From: Emiliania huxleyi CCMP1516
Taxonomy: Eukaryota; Haptophyta; Isochrysidales; Noelaerhabdaceae
DNA: 64,000 nucleotides
Assembly (NCBI RefSeq): GCF_000372725.1
Contig: NW_005195301.1
Span: 70,243 to 134,242, forward strand
Direction: 5' to 3'
The notes below the pieces were generated by a model that saw nothing but the letters and a program-made list of their open reading frames with translations, was not told the origin of the DNA and did no database searches. How positions within the stretch are numbered: position 1 is the first letter of the stretch; the number at the start of each line of letters is the position of its first letter. Made by a program: the position numbers and the translations under genes. Positions 46,463-58,166 of this stretch are shown one piece after another.

Positions 46463-49400
46463 ATGACCGAAAGCGCGCTCTCTCTTGTCCTCTCCGCCCC
46501 CTCCTCGACGACCTGGGAGCTCGACGGCGCGGTGCCGTTCCAGCCCGACGTCAGCCCGCCTGGCCCGCGCTGCGGATCCCAGCCGGACGCGGCCGACGGC
46601 TTTTCGGCGAGGGTGTGGCAGGAGAGGCTGCCGCACGGGTACAGCGTAGCGCGCGCGGCGGCGGCGTCCGAGTACGACGGGGACGTGCTCGAGCTCTTCC
46701 GCGAGTGGGCGCGCCTGTGCGACGAGCACGCGCGCGCGCTCTCTCGGCTGCGCGAGCGGCTCGCGAGGCCCGGCGAGGCTGGCAACGCCGGCGGCGGGTG
46801 GGGCCTGAAGTCGGCCGCGCGGCCGCTGCGCCGCGACCTGCCCTACGCCTCGGCGAACGAGGCGTGGCACGCCGTCCACTCGGCGCTGGCGGCGCAGGCG
46901 GGCACGCACCGCGCGGCGGCCGACGAGATGAAGCGGCTGATCGTCGCACCGCTCAAGGAGGCGACGGCGGCGGCGGTGGCCGAGCGGGAGGGGCTGCTCC
47001 GCCCGCTGGACAGGCGGCTCGCGCAAGTCCGCCGCCACCGCGCCGCCGCCGCCGACGAGGCGACCGGCCTCTCGCGCGACCTCGAGAGCTTCCACCGAGC
47101 GCACGGCCAGCCCGGCGCGAGCGGCGGAGAGCTCGCCGCGGCGGCGAAGGAGGCGGCGGCGTCGTCGACGGCCGAGTCGCTGCGCAGCCGCGCGCGCGTG
47201 GCGCGGGATGCGGTGGATGCGGCCAACGGCGTCACCCGCCTCTTCGAGGCCGAGGTGCAGCCGCAGGCCCTCGCGCAGCTGCAGGAGCTCGAGGAGCGGC
47301 GCGTCGGCGCAGTGAGCCGCGCCCCTCCCGCGCCCCTCCTGCGCCCCGCCCTCCGCCTGCCCCTCCCCCCGTCCCCCGCTCACAGAGGCGGCCGCGAGCA
47401 GGTGCACTCCTCCCTCGCCGCCTTCTCCTCCCTCGCCGCCGCCAACCACCTCCTCACCCCCACCGAGACCGCCTCGGTCGCCGCCTCCGCCGCCGCGCTC
47501 TCTGTCCCGGCCGACATCTGCCACTTCGCCGCCGCCGCCGCCCCCTCGTGCTCCGCCGCGGCAGACACGCGGACGCCGCCGCCCGCGGCCAGGCCTCCCT
47601 CTCACCCACGTCCGACGCCGCGTCTCTAGGCGGACGTGCTCACGCTGCCCGCCGCCGCCGTCGCCCTCGCGCGAGCGGCGGACGCCAGCGACGCGGGCGG
47701 CGGCTTCTGGGGATGGCTGGCGCCTGTGACGCGAAGCCTCTTTGGCGGAGCGGCGCCGTCGCCGTCGGCTGCTGCGACCACTCCGCGCGCTCCCGCCGCC
47801 GCCGTTGCCGATTCCGCCACCGCCGCTCCCTCTAGCGACCCTGGACCGGCAGCATCGCCGGATGGGCCGGCTGCATCGCCGGCTGGGCCGGCTGCGCCAC
47901 CGCCGCCCTCGCTCATCGTCGGCGACGAGGACGGCGCGGAGGAGGCTGGGTGGGGCGGCGGAGGGGGTGCGCAGGGCACGGCGGCAGCGGTGGCGGTCGA
48001 GCCCGCGCTAGGCACGCCCCGCGCTCTGGGCACTCTGCCCGATCTCGAGGGTGCGGGTCTCGAGGGCCGCCGGCCGGCTAAAGCTCTTGCCGCCGTGCGC
48101 GTAGGCATCTCGCCGAGCGTGCGCCTCTGCTCCCCGACCGGCCGCTCGCCCGCGCCACGCCGCTTCGGCGCCCCCCTCGGCCGCAGCAGCCTCGGCCGCA
48201 GCAGCCTCGGCCGCAGCCGCCCTCCTCTCGAGTCGGTCGCCGGCGGGGAGGGCGAAGGCGAGTCGGCTGCAGCTGCGGGAGGGAGTGGCGCGGGCTATGC
48301 CCAGGAGGTGCTCGAGGAGATCAAGCGCTTCGACGCGACCATCCTCGAGGACATCAACGAGCTGCTCAAGGCGTCGAGCGGCGGCGTCGGCATGACGGAG
48401 CAAGAGGCGACTTGCGCCACCGGGAGGAAGTGCGGGCAGCCGCGGCTGCAGCCCTGACAACCGCGAGCCTGTTGCGCGAACAGGTGAAGGACGCGCAGGA
48501 GGCGCTCGACGCGTCCGCCGAGGAGACACAGCAGGCGCGAGCACGCCCCGGAGGCCGAGCCGCGCCCGACGGGCTGGCAGCGCGACGGTCTCCCACCCCC
48601 CCGTCGAGCGCGCGCAGGTGCTCGAGGAGGCGGCGCGGCCAGACGGCGACTGGTTCTACGTCGACTGCGGCGAGCAGCCCGTCGGTCCGGTCGCCCCCGA
48701 CGCGCTCGCCGCGGCGGCCGTCCAGGGCGCGCGCAGTCGGGCCGCGCGGCCTCGCCGCCCTCGTGTTGTGTGCTGACCCCTCTTGCTCGCGACTAGGCGC
48801 GCTGCACCAAGAGTCGTGGGTCTTCAAGGATGGGACTGAGGCGTGGGTACCGGCGTACGACGTCCCGTGGCTCCGCCCGTCGCTGCCCGACGCGCCCGGC
48901 GCCCCTCCCGCCGCGCCGCGGCAAGACGGACCCACGCCGCCGCCCCCTTCCTCGCCGCCAGCCGCGTCGCCGTCAGCCGCATCGCCGCCAGCCGAGCCGT
49001 CGCCAGCCGCGTCGCCAAAGGCCGCGTCGCCGCCGCCGCTGCCGTCGCCGCTGGAGCCCCACGCGGACGAGAATGCGCCGCTCAACTCGCCGGCGGCGGT
49101 GGAGCGTCCCTCGCTCCTCGAGCTCGCCGCCCTCGGGGAGGCAAGCGACGCCGTCTCCTCCCTCCCCTCCTCGATCACTTGCTCGGGCCGCCGCCGGAAG
49201 CGGCGGACGGGTGCCGCCCCCACAGAAGCCGCTCGCAAACCGTCGCCTCGCGCGGAGAGACCTGACGCCTGGGCGCACCATAGGCCTCCCCCGCTGCTCC
49301 GACGGGACTGCGCCCGCTGACGGCGTCGTCGACGAAGCGGCTGCCCCAGCAGCCTCGGCGGGAACACTCTCCCCGTCGCCGCCGCCGCGGCTCGCCCCAC

Positions 49401-49828
49401 CTCCACTGGTGGCAGCCCCTCCGCCACCGCAGCCCGACTCGCGGCGGCAGTCGATCCGGCGGCAGTCGATCCGCCGCCGCTCAGCCCTCTTCCTCGACGG
49501 TCCCGCCGGCGGAAGCGGTGGCGCGGCGGCGGACGAGCCGTCGATCAAAGGCTCAAAGATGTCGTCGGCGCTCCAAGGCGCGATCCTCAGCTTCGACCGC
49601 GAGGCGAAGCTGCACAAGGTGCGACGCCAGTCGTCCATCGACGGCGCGACGCTTGGCAAAGCGCTGCGCAAGAAAGAGCTGAAGCGCTGGGCGACGGAAC
49701 CAGCGATGGGCAACACCGGCACGGACCACATCGCGGGCATGCTGGCCAAGGCATTGCTGCAGCGACGCGCGCAGTCGCGGGTGTCGGTGTTCGACTGCGA
49801 CGACGATGAGGCATTCGACGAGGAGTAG
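46463..49828 (+). CDS. F-BAR + GYF_2 domain protein (membrane-cytoskeleton adaptor?)
   Basis: Exon 1 (46463-47311) encodes an F-BAR-like domain: VWQERLPHGYSVARAAAASE, a helical core, then RLFEAEVQPQALAQLQELEE, typical of the FCH helix ends. GT-AG intron 47312-47401; next exon VHSSLAAFSSLAAANHLL; a third from 47630 (ADVLTLPAAAVALARAADAS). A one-base slip near 48411 separates MTEQEA from LRHREEVRAAAAAALTTASL. Two GC-AG introns (48535-48617, 48727-48796) frame a GYF_2 domain: DWFYVDCGEQPVGPVAPDAL, then ESWVFKDGTEAWVPAYDVPW. A long Pro/Ser region follows. The C-terminus has MSSALQGAILSFDREAKLHK and an acidic end FDCDDDEAFDEE, reminiscent of WH2-acidic tails. Some exon borders are unresolved. F-BAR proteins bend membranes; GYF domains bind proline-rich peptides. 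Confidence 0.65.
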
Positions 49829-50480
49829 TGCCGGCGCCTGGAGCGCATCTCGCCTCGCCCGCTGCCTGCGTCTCGTTGCGGGGCGGCGCGCGCTATGTGC
49901 ATGCACAGAAGGCATGCTGTGTGCTTGTGGGACGTCGTCCGGGGTTGCGCTGGCGGGTCCGTGCACCGTGGCCCGGCATGTGGCGGTTGCGGGGTTGCCG
50001 GTTGCCGGTGCGGGGCCGGTGGCGCCCGGTGTGCGTGTGACACTGTGAGACAGATGTGTTAGTAGCACCCAGCGACGACGGACAAACTCTGAACAAAACA
50101 TATACTTGTACGCGCACTCGGGGCCCACCCCACTCCTCCGCGCACCCGCGCTGCAAAGTGCAATCCACAAATACGAAATACCCACAAACCACAAAGGTCA
50201 AAGCAATAAGCATGCTGCATGGTGCCGCACAAAGAAAGCGGAAAGCGCTCAAAGGTTGTACATTGTGTTTTGGGTGTACCACAGAGCTCCACAAAGGCCC
50301 GGCCGCTCAATGCACAACGGACGGCTTGCTGCCTGGTCGTGGAGCGTGGGACCTCTGCGCTCTGGGGGAGCCACACACTCTTGTATCTCTCGCACACGGG
50401 AACCGAGCTGTACATGGCATGGGAGATGGGTCGTCGACGCGGGTTAGACAAACGTACTGCGCCAACAGCAGTTGGCGCGC
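49829..50480. other. Convergent 3' region
   Basis: The F-BAR gene (plus) and the multi-pass membrane gene (minus) end facing each other. These 650 bp hold their 3' flanks. No repeat or RNA gene recognised. Confidence 0.4.
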
Positions 50481-53400
50481 TCACACGCGGCTCACGTCCC
50501 GACTTACGCTGATGTCGGGGGGCGCCGCCCGAGAAGCGGCTGGCGACGGCGAGCTGGTCGGCGACCCGACCGGGGAGTCGCTCACGTACACGTCGCAGCG
50601 CGGCCCCTGCACCACCTCGAGCTCGAGCGGCGGCGGCGGCGGCGGCGGCGAGGCGTCGCTTATGGATGCGTCGACCGTGCTCGCACGCAGCCAGCTCCGC
50701 GCGCGCGCCACCGCCCACCGCCGGTAGATGTAGCGCAGCACCCACCCGCCGACAAAGAGCCCGATCACCACCCAGCCCATCGGCCGGACGAGGCCGAACA
50801 CAGTGCCGCCCGGGAGGTCCGAGATGCGCTGCGAGACGGAGAAGGGCTCAAAGCAGGTGGCCACCACCGAGAGGTAGCACGCACCGGCGAGCATCAGCGC
50901 CGAGGTGATAATCGTCACCTTTGGCCACAGCGGCACGCCGGCGGAGGACCAGTTGGTGCCGTCGCGCTGCGCCTTTGAGAAGGCAGCCTGCGGACAGGGG
51001 GGGGTGTCGTGGAGGCGTCTTCGCGCGGCGGGCGAGGGGAGAGGGGGGGGGGGGGGCGTCCCCTGCCGCTCGTCGTGGGCGAGGACCTCTTCGTCGGGAG
51101 GCTCGGCGGCGAGCTCGGCGGCGTACTGCGTCGAGGTGCGCTCGATGAAGTACATTGCGAGCAGGGTGGAGGCCGTCTGCGCGAGGAAGGAGAGGAAGGT
51201 GACGATGACGGTGATCGAGTCGTACAGGTCGCCCTTCGTCTTGAGCAGCTGCATCCCGCCCGCGGCGGTGGAGGCGGCGATGAGGGGGAGGATGGGGGTG
51301 GTGCCCAGCAGCATCTGCAGCAGGTTGAGCTTGAGGATGCCGGTGGTGACCGAGGTCGGCCAGTCGGGCCCGCCGACGAGGATGGCGCACTTTGCCGTGT
51401 TGATGCCGGGCCGGCGCAGGATGCGGCGCGTCGCGCGCATCTCGAGCGAGTTGATGCGGATGAAGGAGCGGACGGCGACGTAGTTGCCGAACTGGCGGCC
51501 GATGAGCTCCTGCTCGAGCGCGACCGCGGTGAGCTTGAGTGCGAAGCCGACGAGCGTGGCGTAGACGAGGCCGACCCAGAACTCCTTCGGCACCTCGTCC
51601 CCCGGCTCCATGTCGTCCGACCAGTCTGGGTTCGCCTGCCGGCACCGTCATCCCCGGGTGAGGTGGAGCCGAGAGGGGGAGCCGAGAGGGGGCGGAGAGA
51701 GAGAGTTGGCCGAGGCCCGCCTGCGACATCGTCGATGCCGGGATGACAGCGCCGCACGCGATGTAGACGGGCACGCCGGGAATGATCGGGATCATGAACA
51801 TGAGGAGCCCGACGCCTGGCACGGGGCCGCTCGTTGGGGGGTGGGGCGAATGCCAAGGGAGAGGTGCGCGCGGCGGCGAGCGGGAGGGGGGTGGGAGAGG
51901 TCAGCGCGCCAGCAAAGATGGCGCAGACGACGCCGGTGTGGAAGTCGCTGAGCGCCTCGTTGAGGAAGGCGAAGAAGACGACGACGAGCTGAGGACGGCA
52001 GCGTGGCGTGAGACGGCAGGCGGCGTGAGGGGGCGCTCTTCGACCTCTGGGGGAGCCGACGGCCCGCATCCCGCTTCTCACGCTGAGGCCGACGCTGAGG
52101 CCGAAGCTATCTCGGGCAATCTCGGTCACCCTCGGTCACTCTCGGTCACCCTCGGTCACTCTCGGTCACCCTCGGTCACTCTCGGTCACCCTCGGTCACT
52201 CTCGGTCACCCTCGGTCACTCTCGGTCACCCTCGGTCACTCTCGGTCACTCTCGGGCCTGCATCACGATGACTTGGAGGATGAGGTACAGGAGGGACCAG
52301 AATGTCGTCTTTGAGATCACCTGCTCATGGCGGCGGCCGCTGTGAGGGCGCGCTGCCCACGCCCTCGACCGCACTGCCCTGCTGTCGAGCGGACCGACGC
52401 CCAGTGCCACGTGCGCAGCCGCGCCCAGAGCTGCGCGCCGTGCGCCGTCAGGAGGCCCGGAGCGTCGGGCGGCAGCGTGAAGGGGAGAGCCTTTCGCGCG
52501 GCTTGGTTGGCGGCGGAGAGGGCGAGGAAGGTTGGGATGGCGAGCCAGCCCAAGCCCCAGAGCGCGAAGGCCTTGACGTAGTCCCAGAAGCCCTCGGAGT
52601 ACGAGGCGAGCTTGCGGTAGATGGGCAGGCTCTGCGCCTGCACCAGCCAGAGGCACGCGGCGGGTGGCGCGCGGCGGCGGTGGAGGGGAGTGGGGGCGGC
52701 GCAAGCGGCGGAGGCGCGCGCCGTCTTGCCGACCCTGCCCCAGCCGACCGTGTTGCCCACCACAGCCGTCGTCACGACGATGAAGAGCAGCATCGCAAAC
52801 TCGACCTAACGCATGGACGAGCCCCCCTTCCTTGACTACTCGCCCGCCGTCAGTCGTGCTGCGCCGCAAATTCGACCGTCCGCGCGACGCCGAGGCCTGC
52901 GCCCGCGACCGAGGCGGCGCACCAGGTCACCGCCATGAAGAAGATGATGGAGGAGAGGAAGAGGCGGATGGCCCACTGCGCGCGCGTCTTGCTGCTGCCG
53001 CGGTCGCGCGCCTCCATCGTCTTCGCAAGGTAGTAGAAGAGGAGCGCAAAGAGGAGCGCCTGGGAAGACCAGGCGGAGGCGGGGCGCGGCGGCTCAGCGC
53101 GGCGCTAGTGCCGCGGAGGCGGCGAGGCGGAAGGAGGGGCGGTCCCGCATCTCGGCTATCTCGTCCGCATCTCGGCTATCTCGTCCGCATCTCGGCTATC
53201 TCGTCCGCATCTCGGCTATCTCGTCCGCATCTCGGCTATCTCGTCCGCATCTCGGCTATCTCGTCCGCATCTCGGCTACGCCCTCACCGCGCAAGGGACC
53301 CACATTGGGAAGGACCACCAGAGGAAGGCGCCTGGCGGGCGAGGGGCGAGGGGGGGAGGGGGAGGCCGGTTGGAAGGGCTGGAGGTGGGGGGAAGGGGGA

Positions 53401-54614
53401 GGGGGGGGGGGGGGCCCGGTGTGGGAGCTGAAAACTGCCTCGTCTTCCTCGAGCTCGGAGGTGTCGGCAGTGTATATTTTCCCCACCCAATGCGGGAGGC
53501 GCCCGAAACTGGGCGCCCCTTGCCGGCAAAAGAGGGGCGCGGGCCCCCCCATCCCCTTTTGGGGGGGCCCACCCCAAAATTTGCCTTTGGCCGGGCTTGG
53601 GGCTTTGGGGGGGAAGCCGGGGCCCAAAGGAAAANNNNNNNNNNNNNNNNNNNNNNNNNNNNNNNNNNNNNNNNNNNNNNNNNNNNNNNNNNNNNNNNNN
53701 NNNNNNNNNNNNNNNNNNNNNNNNNNNNNNNNNNGTTTCAGGGGCCGGGCCCGCCTCGCACTCCTCCCACTCCTCCACGCCCCACGCCGGCGACCAGAAC
53801 ACCCACGCCGCAAACGCCAGGCTCACCTGCGGGGCGCCCGTCGGCATCTCCGCGTCCGGCCGCAGGGCAGTGCTCGGCGGGGCATGTGCGCGGCGTGTGT
53901 CTGCTGACGCGTGTCTCCGTGCGGTGGCGTCTGCGGGGCGGTTTCTGTCTGCGGTGCGGTGCCGTCTGGTGGAGCTGTTGCGGAGCTGCTCACCGCCACG
54001 GCGAGGAGGAGCAGCTGGGCGGAGAGGGCGACGAAGAAGGCGCGCGGCGGGACGGCGGGCAGGGCGGCGCGGCGCAGCAGCCACACGCCCAGCGTCGGCA
54101 CGAGGAAGACGCACAGCAGCGGCGCGTACGGATACTGCTTTGTGCCGAGCAGGCAGGCGGCGCCGAGCGATCCGGCAGCGGCGGCGAGCAGCGGGAAATA
54201 AGCGGCGATGCGGCCGGCGCCCTTCCAATAGCGCGCGTCGAGGGCGTACAGCGCGACGAGCAGGAGGAGCGCGCCCACCACGAGCGAGGGCGCCAGCCAC
54301 CAGTCCACAGAGGCGAGGGCGCGGTACACCTCGACGCCGTACCCGAGCAGCGAAAAGAAGAGGAGGCCGACCGCGCTGCCAGAGAGGAGCGCGAGCAGCA
54401 GCAGGGCGTGCCCGCCCAGGCCCATCGGACGGCTTGACGCGAGCAGCTCTCCCGAGGCGCCAGGGTCGGACAAGGTCTCTGAGGCCTCTTCGGCCGTTCC
54501 CGTCTCCGAGGCCGTTTGTGCAGTCCGCTGCGTGTGACGCAGGTGCGCTGGCTGTTGCATAGCGGTGTCGCTGCGTGGCGAGCGGACGATCTGCGTCCCG
54601 TCGGCCAGCTGCAT
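50481..54614 (-). CDS. Large multi-pass membrane protein (VTT/SNARE-associated-Golgi-like segment)
   Basis: A many-exon minus-strand gene interrupted by the 53635-53734 gap. From the N-terminus: an acidic/Ser leader; helices GGHALLLLALLSGSAVGLLF and RAFFVALSAQLLLLAVAV; then after the gap ALLFALLFYYLAKTMEARDR; FAMLLFIVVTTAVVGNTVGW; SLPIYRKLASYSEGFWDYVK; TTFWSLLYLILQVIVM; VVVFFAFLNEALSDFHTGVV; VGLLMFMIPIIPGVPVYIAC; EFWVGLVYATLVGFALKLTA; CAILVGGPDWPTSVTTGILK; and a final helix pair before an Asp/Ser/Pro tail. Introns I can fix are GC-AG (51636-51720, 51816-51909, 51989-52257, 52638-52721). The IPGVPVY turn resembles the VTT/DedA re-entrant loop. Similar proteins occur in diatoms and other algae as far as I recall. 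Function unknown. Confidence 0.6.
52121..52250. repeat. 13 x 10-bp tandem repeat in an intron
   Basis: CTCGGTCAC[C/T], mostly alternating C and T at the last position, so a 20-bp higher-order unit. It lies inside GC-AG intron 51989-52257. Confidence 0.95.
53147..53280. repeat. 7 x 20-bp tandem repeat
   Basis: GCATCTCGGCTATCTCGTCC repeated seven times with almost no variation, between coding pieces of the same membrane-protein gene and therefore probably intronic. Confidence 0.93.
53635..53734. other. Assembly gap (100 N)
   Basis: Exactly 100 Ns. The 140 bases before it (about 53495-53634) are full of homopolymer runs and look unreliable. The gap removes at least one exon of the membrane-protein gene. 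Confidence 0.95.
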
Positions 54615-57600
54615 ACACGGGCACCCGTGAAGAGCGAGGGCGGCCACGAAAGAGGGCGGAGTTCAAGGCGGTTCTCAGGGCGGCTTGCGTCGCGAAATCG
54701 AAAAGAATTTTTCGTGCGCCAAGCAGACTGGCTCGAAAAGAATAAGTTAAGTGCCGCGAGCTGGGAATAGGACCGCCGCAAGCGGCGTGGCGTGGAGCGG
54801 TTGAGCATCCCTCCGGGGGCCCCTCTGCGTCGGGGAGGCGTTGTTGGAGGCTAGGACGCAAGCAGCTGGACGCAAGCGTCCGTCGCCTTTTTCAAACTCG
54901 GGGCCCACTCCGCTACTCGAGAGAGATTTTTAGCAATACTTGTTTCGTCTCGAGTACGCTCCGACCCGAATTTGGAGGGCCTAAAAGTTTAAGGTGTTGC
55001 TGCGCAAAAGCAAAAGGGGTCGGACACAGGGCGCAGCTCATGCGACATGCCAAGAGCTAGAAGGGGAGCTAGAGAGAACGACTACCCTGTCCCGTTATTG
55101 CGTACACCAACACCACAAAAGCTCTCTCTCTCCACCTGTCTGTCCTCACCCAGGGGGGTCACAACTACCGAGTCCCTCGACTAGCTGCCACGTTGCCGAC
55201 CGAGAGCGGATCTCCTCCTGCTCCGTAATACGATCGTATAAGGAGGGTGGCCAAGGCTAAAGTCTGAGTAATGGAGAAGTCTGTCCGCGCCTAAGGATTC
55301 TGCCCTTCCTATTCTGCTCTACTACACAAGGATTCTTGCTATTCTACCTCTCACTAGATTCCCCTTCCCAGGTTCCTCTTCTGCTCAGATATTCTGATTC
55401 TCTCCCCAGACTCTCCCATCTTGGCCCCGCTTTCAGCTTCCTGATTCTCCATTCTCGGTTCCTCCGCTTCCTTTCCGATTCTCTAGGGCAGCCAGAGCCA
55501 ATTCCTGATTCTGCTCCCCCTCCCGATTCTCCTGTCTCTCTTCCTATTCTTGATGCTCCATTTGATTCCTGATTCCTGATTCCTGATTTGTCGGATCGCC
55601 CACATTTTGACCGGGATTCTGATTCCTGATTCCTGATTCCTGATTCCTGATTCCAACATTTTGACCGGGATTCTGATTCCTGATTCCTGCTTCCTGATTC
55701 CTGATTCCTCGGAGTTACGCATTTCGGCGGGATCCTATGTTGGCCTGACTCTCCGAACTCCTGAGCCGATATTGCGTGTGCGCGGGGCTTCACACAGCTC
55801 ACTCAAACTTCGCCCGCGGCAGCATGCTCAGGCGCGGGTCTCTCTGGCGCTCCAGCCTCACGTCAGCGCACTCAGCGCTTAGGCCTCGGTCCGGCGTCCG
55901 CAAAGGCGCAGTGTGTGGTGCGGGCTCTGCCCGCCCCCCCGAGGAGAGGGGGGGGGGGGCGCTCCCGCGCGGGGGGGAGCCGAGCGAAGCTCGGCTCGGG
56001 TTCAAACTAACCCTCCCCCTTTTCCCTTTTTCTAAAACTGCTCGCCGCGAGCGGCTCGCTTCTAAAACGAGCTCGCCGCGGCTGTCGCCGCGTCTCGCCT
56101 GTCTAGGCGTCGTGATGCGTGTGTGCTTTTGAGCTGGGCGTATAAGAAGAAGAAATTGAAGCACTCCTCCCATTGACTTAGTACGAGCACCGAGACACGA
56201 GACAGCAGCCTACCCGTTCTACACCCACACCGCCGCGGAGCTGCCTAGCTGGCGGGTGCATTCACAGCGAGCCCGCGGGCTTGGAGACCCAATCAGACAG
56301 CACTCCCCACAGCAAAAGAGCAGACGTGCCGCTGTGAGCATCGCTGAGCAGCACCAACGACCGCTTGCGGGGTCGCCGCAGGCCGGCGCCAAGCTGCATC
56401 TGACGCCGGCATGCCGTTCAAACCCCGGCACCAAGCGCCCGCGGGAATGGGAGACCGCCTGCCCAGAATTAAGATCGGCCGCGCACTGCTCTGGCTCCAC
56501 CATGCCACCGCCCATGAGATCTCTGACGCACGTGTGATGAGCCGCCGTTCAAAAGTGACTGTACTGTGCGGAGCGCGGAGCGCACTTCGATGGCAAAGTG
56601 GGTGGCGCGGAGGATACGGCGCGTACACATGAGCGTGATTGGTTGAGTGAGCATGCCCAGATGGCCGGCCGGCCGGGCTACCGCCCCTCGACGGGCAAAA
56701 ACAGGAATCAGGAAACGAGAGTCGCCGGGTTGCCAAGAAATCGGCGGAGAGCGGAAAATTCCTTTCCGGCATCCGGAGGCAGAAACCGCAATCGCGCGAC
56801 AGAATCTGATAAGGCGAGAATCGGACGGACAGAATCAGATCGATTAGGCAGAAACGGAAGCTGGGTGAGGAATCCTGCCCGGAGGCTGAGTGCGTGGAAA
56901 GGGGACGGGCAGAATCAGATCGAGTAGGCAGAACCGGAAAAGGAGAGTGAGAATCAGAAGAAACGGACACGAATCCCTCTCGAGCCTCCGCATACAGAAT
57001 CCTGTCTTGGGTGGCAGAATCGCTAGTGCAGAATCCTCAGGCGTGGACAGGGTTCTCCAAGACTGTAAAGTCTTGCCGGAGCCGCGCCGGGCGCGTTGAC
57101 GACTTGGAGAAGGTCGGCCTTGCACTTGCTTGTACTTGTAGAGATGCTCGAGGGGGTGCTTTGTGGGGCGGTGCGCAGCCAGGCCAGCAGTGAGGGGAGG
57201 CGCACCCTCACTCTCCTCGGTTGCAGAGCTCGTCGGAGGCTGCGTCACGACGGGAGGGTCGCGATAGCAGTCCTCGGGCGAGCCGGCGCGCATGTCCAAC
57301 CAGCGCTGGGACTCGTTGTGACGGCAGACGCCGGCTGCCTCTCCAACCGCTTCTGCAGCGTCCTTCTTTGCCCGTGTGCATGGGCTCGATCCGATTCCGC
57401 AGCGTGTCGTCCCCAGCGGCGTTGCTGCGCGGGAGGCGGCCGCGGGCACGCTGGGCTCGATCAGCGGCTTCCCTCAGTAGCTCCGAAAGCACGGATTTGG
57501 CGGACGTTCTTGGCTTCAAGTTTCAGTGTATGTAGCTCTTTCGAACATACCCGAGGCGCGAGGGTGAACTGCTGATTTTACGGATGTCTTGGCACCAGCT

Positions 57601-57745
57601 GAAGGCTTGCGGCCCGTCCACGGCCGACATCGTCGGATTTGTGCACGGTATTCGGATTTTGCTATTTGCTCGTGTGGGGGTATATTGCAGATTTGTCAAT
57701 GGTACCGCGTCTGCGACGCGGGCGCCTTGCGGGCAGAGCCCTTAG
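54615..57745. other. Gene-poor, repeat-bearing region
   Basis: Includes the upstream flank of the membrane gene, a TGATTCC array (55558-55705), a C/G low-complexity block with a CGAGCGAAGCTCG hairpin (55930-56010), and loosely repeated CAGAATCAGATCG-type sequence (56800-57040) that is roughly the reverse complement of the TGATTCC-type DNA. Minus-strand frames at 57000-57520 (for example KSVLSELLREAADRAQRARG) look faintly protein-like but match nothing I know and are broken. Confidence 0.4.
55558..55705. repeat. TGATTCC heptamer array
   Basis: Runs of TGATTCCTGATTCCTGATTCC are interrupted by two copies of CATTTTGACCGGGATTC. The long minus-strand Asn-Gln-Glu-Ser frame across it is a by-product of the repeat. 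Confidence 0.9.
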
Positions 57746-58018
57746 CCACCCTTCATATCTTGCGCGGTCATTAACTACGGGTATGTTCGTAAGACCGCTA
57801 CATACACTGAGAGAGAGATCAACCGCCTTGCGCGCAAGGCTCAACGCTCGGGCGTTGACCGCACCGCGTACCCTCCCCACTCCCGCCTCTCATTTGTGTC
57901 ACACCACGCGGAACGCATCTCCATCGCTTCGGTGAAGGGGGTGAACCGTGCCATCCTCGATCGCCGTGCAAAGCTCGCTTCCGAGCTCTCACGCCGCGTA
58001 GGGCCCTTAGGGGCCTAG
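57746..58018 (+). pseudogene. C-terminal fragment of the E-x-K family
   Basis: Open from just after a TAG to TAG 58018. NRLARKAQRSGVDRTAYPPH, SRLSFVSHHAERISIASVKG and VNRAILDRRAKLASELSRR align block by block with the last 65 residues of copy 2 at 42545-43867. Nothing upstream resembles the rest of the family. Confidence 0.75.
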
Positions 58019-58166
58019 AGAACACAACCCCCTCTCTCTTTTCTCCCAGTAAGCTAAAAGTACGTACACTGATTAAAGAGCCCGCGTTTACTGGATGTTT
58101 GAACAGCTCTGTGTGTCGGCACACGGAGCGCCAAACCACCCAAACCAGACATAGTCCCGGGTTAGG

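Noticed and set aside
46427-47605. Minus-strand Gly/Arg-rich frame opposite the F-BAR gene
   Set aside because: Antisense shadow with no domain resemblance; the plus strand shows F-BAR-type sequence.
52121-53280. CRISPR-like regular arrays
   Set aside because: Units are contiguous tandem repeats without spacers, lie in introns of a eukaryotic gene, and no cas genes are present.
55344-55802. Asn-Gln-Glu-Ser repeat frame on the minus strand
   Set aside because: Direct consequence of the TGATTCC heptamer array, which leaves the frame open by chance.
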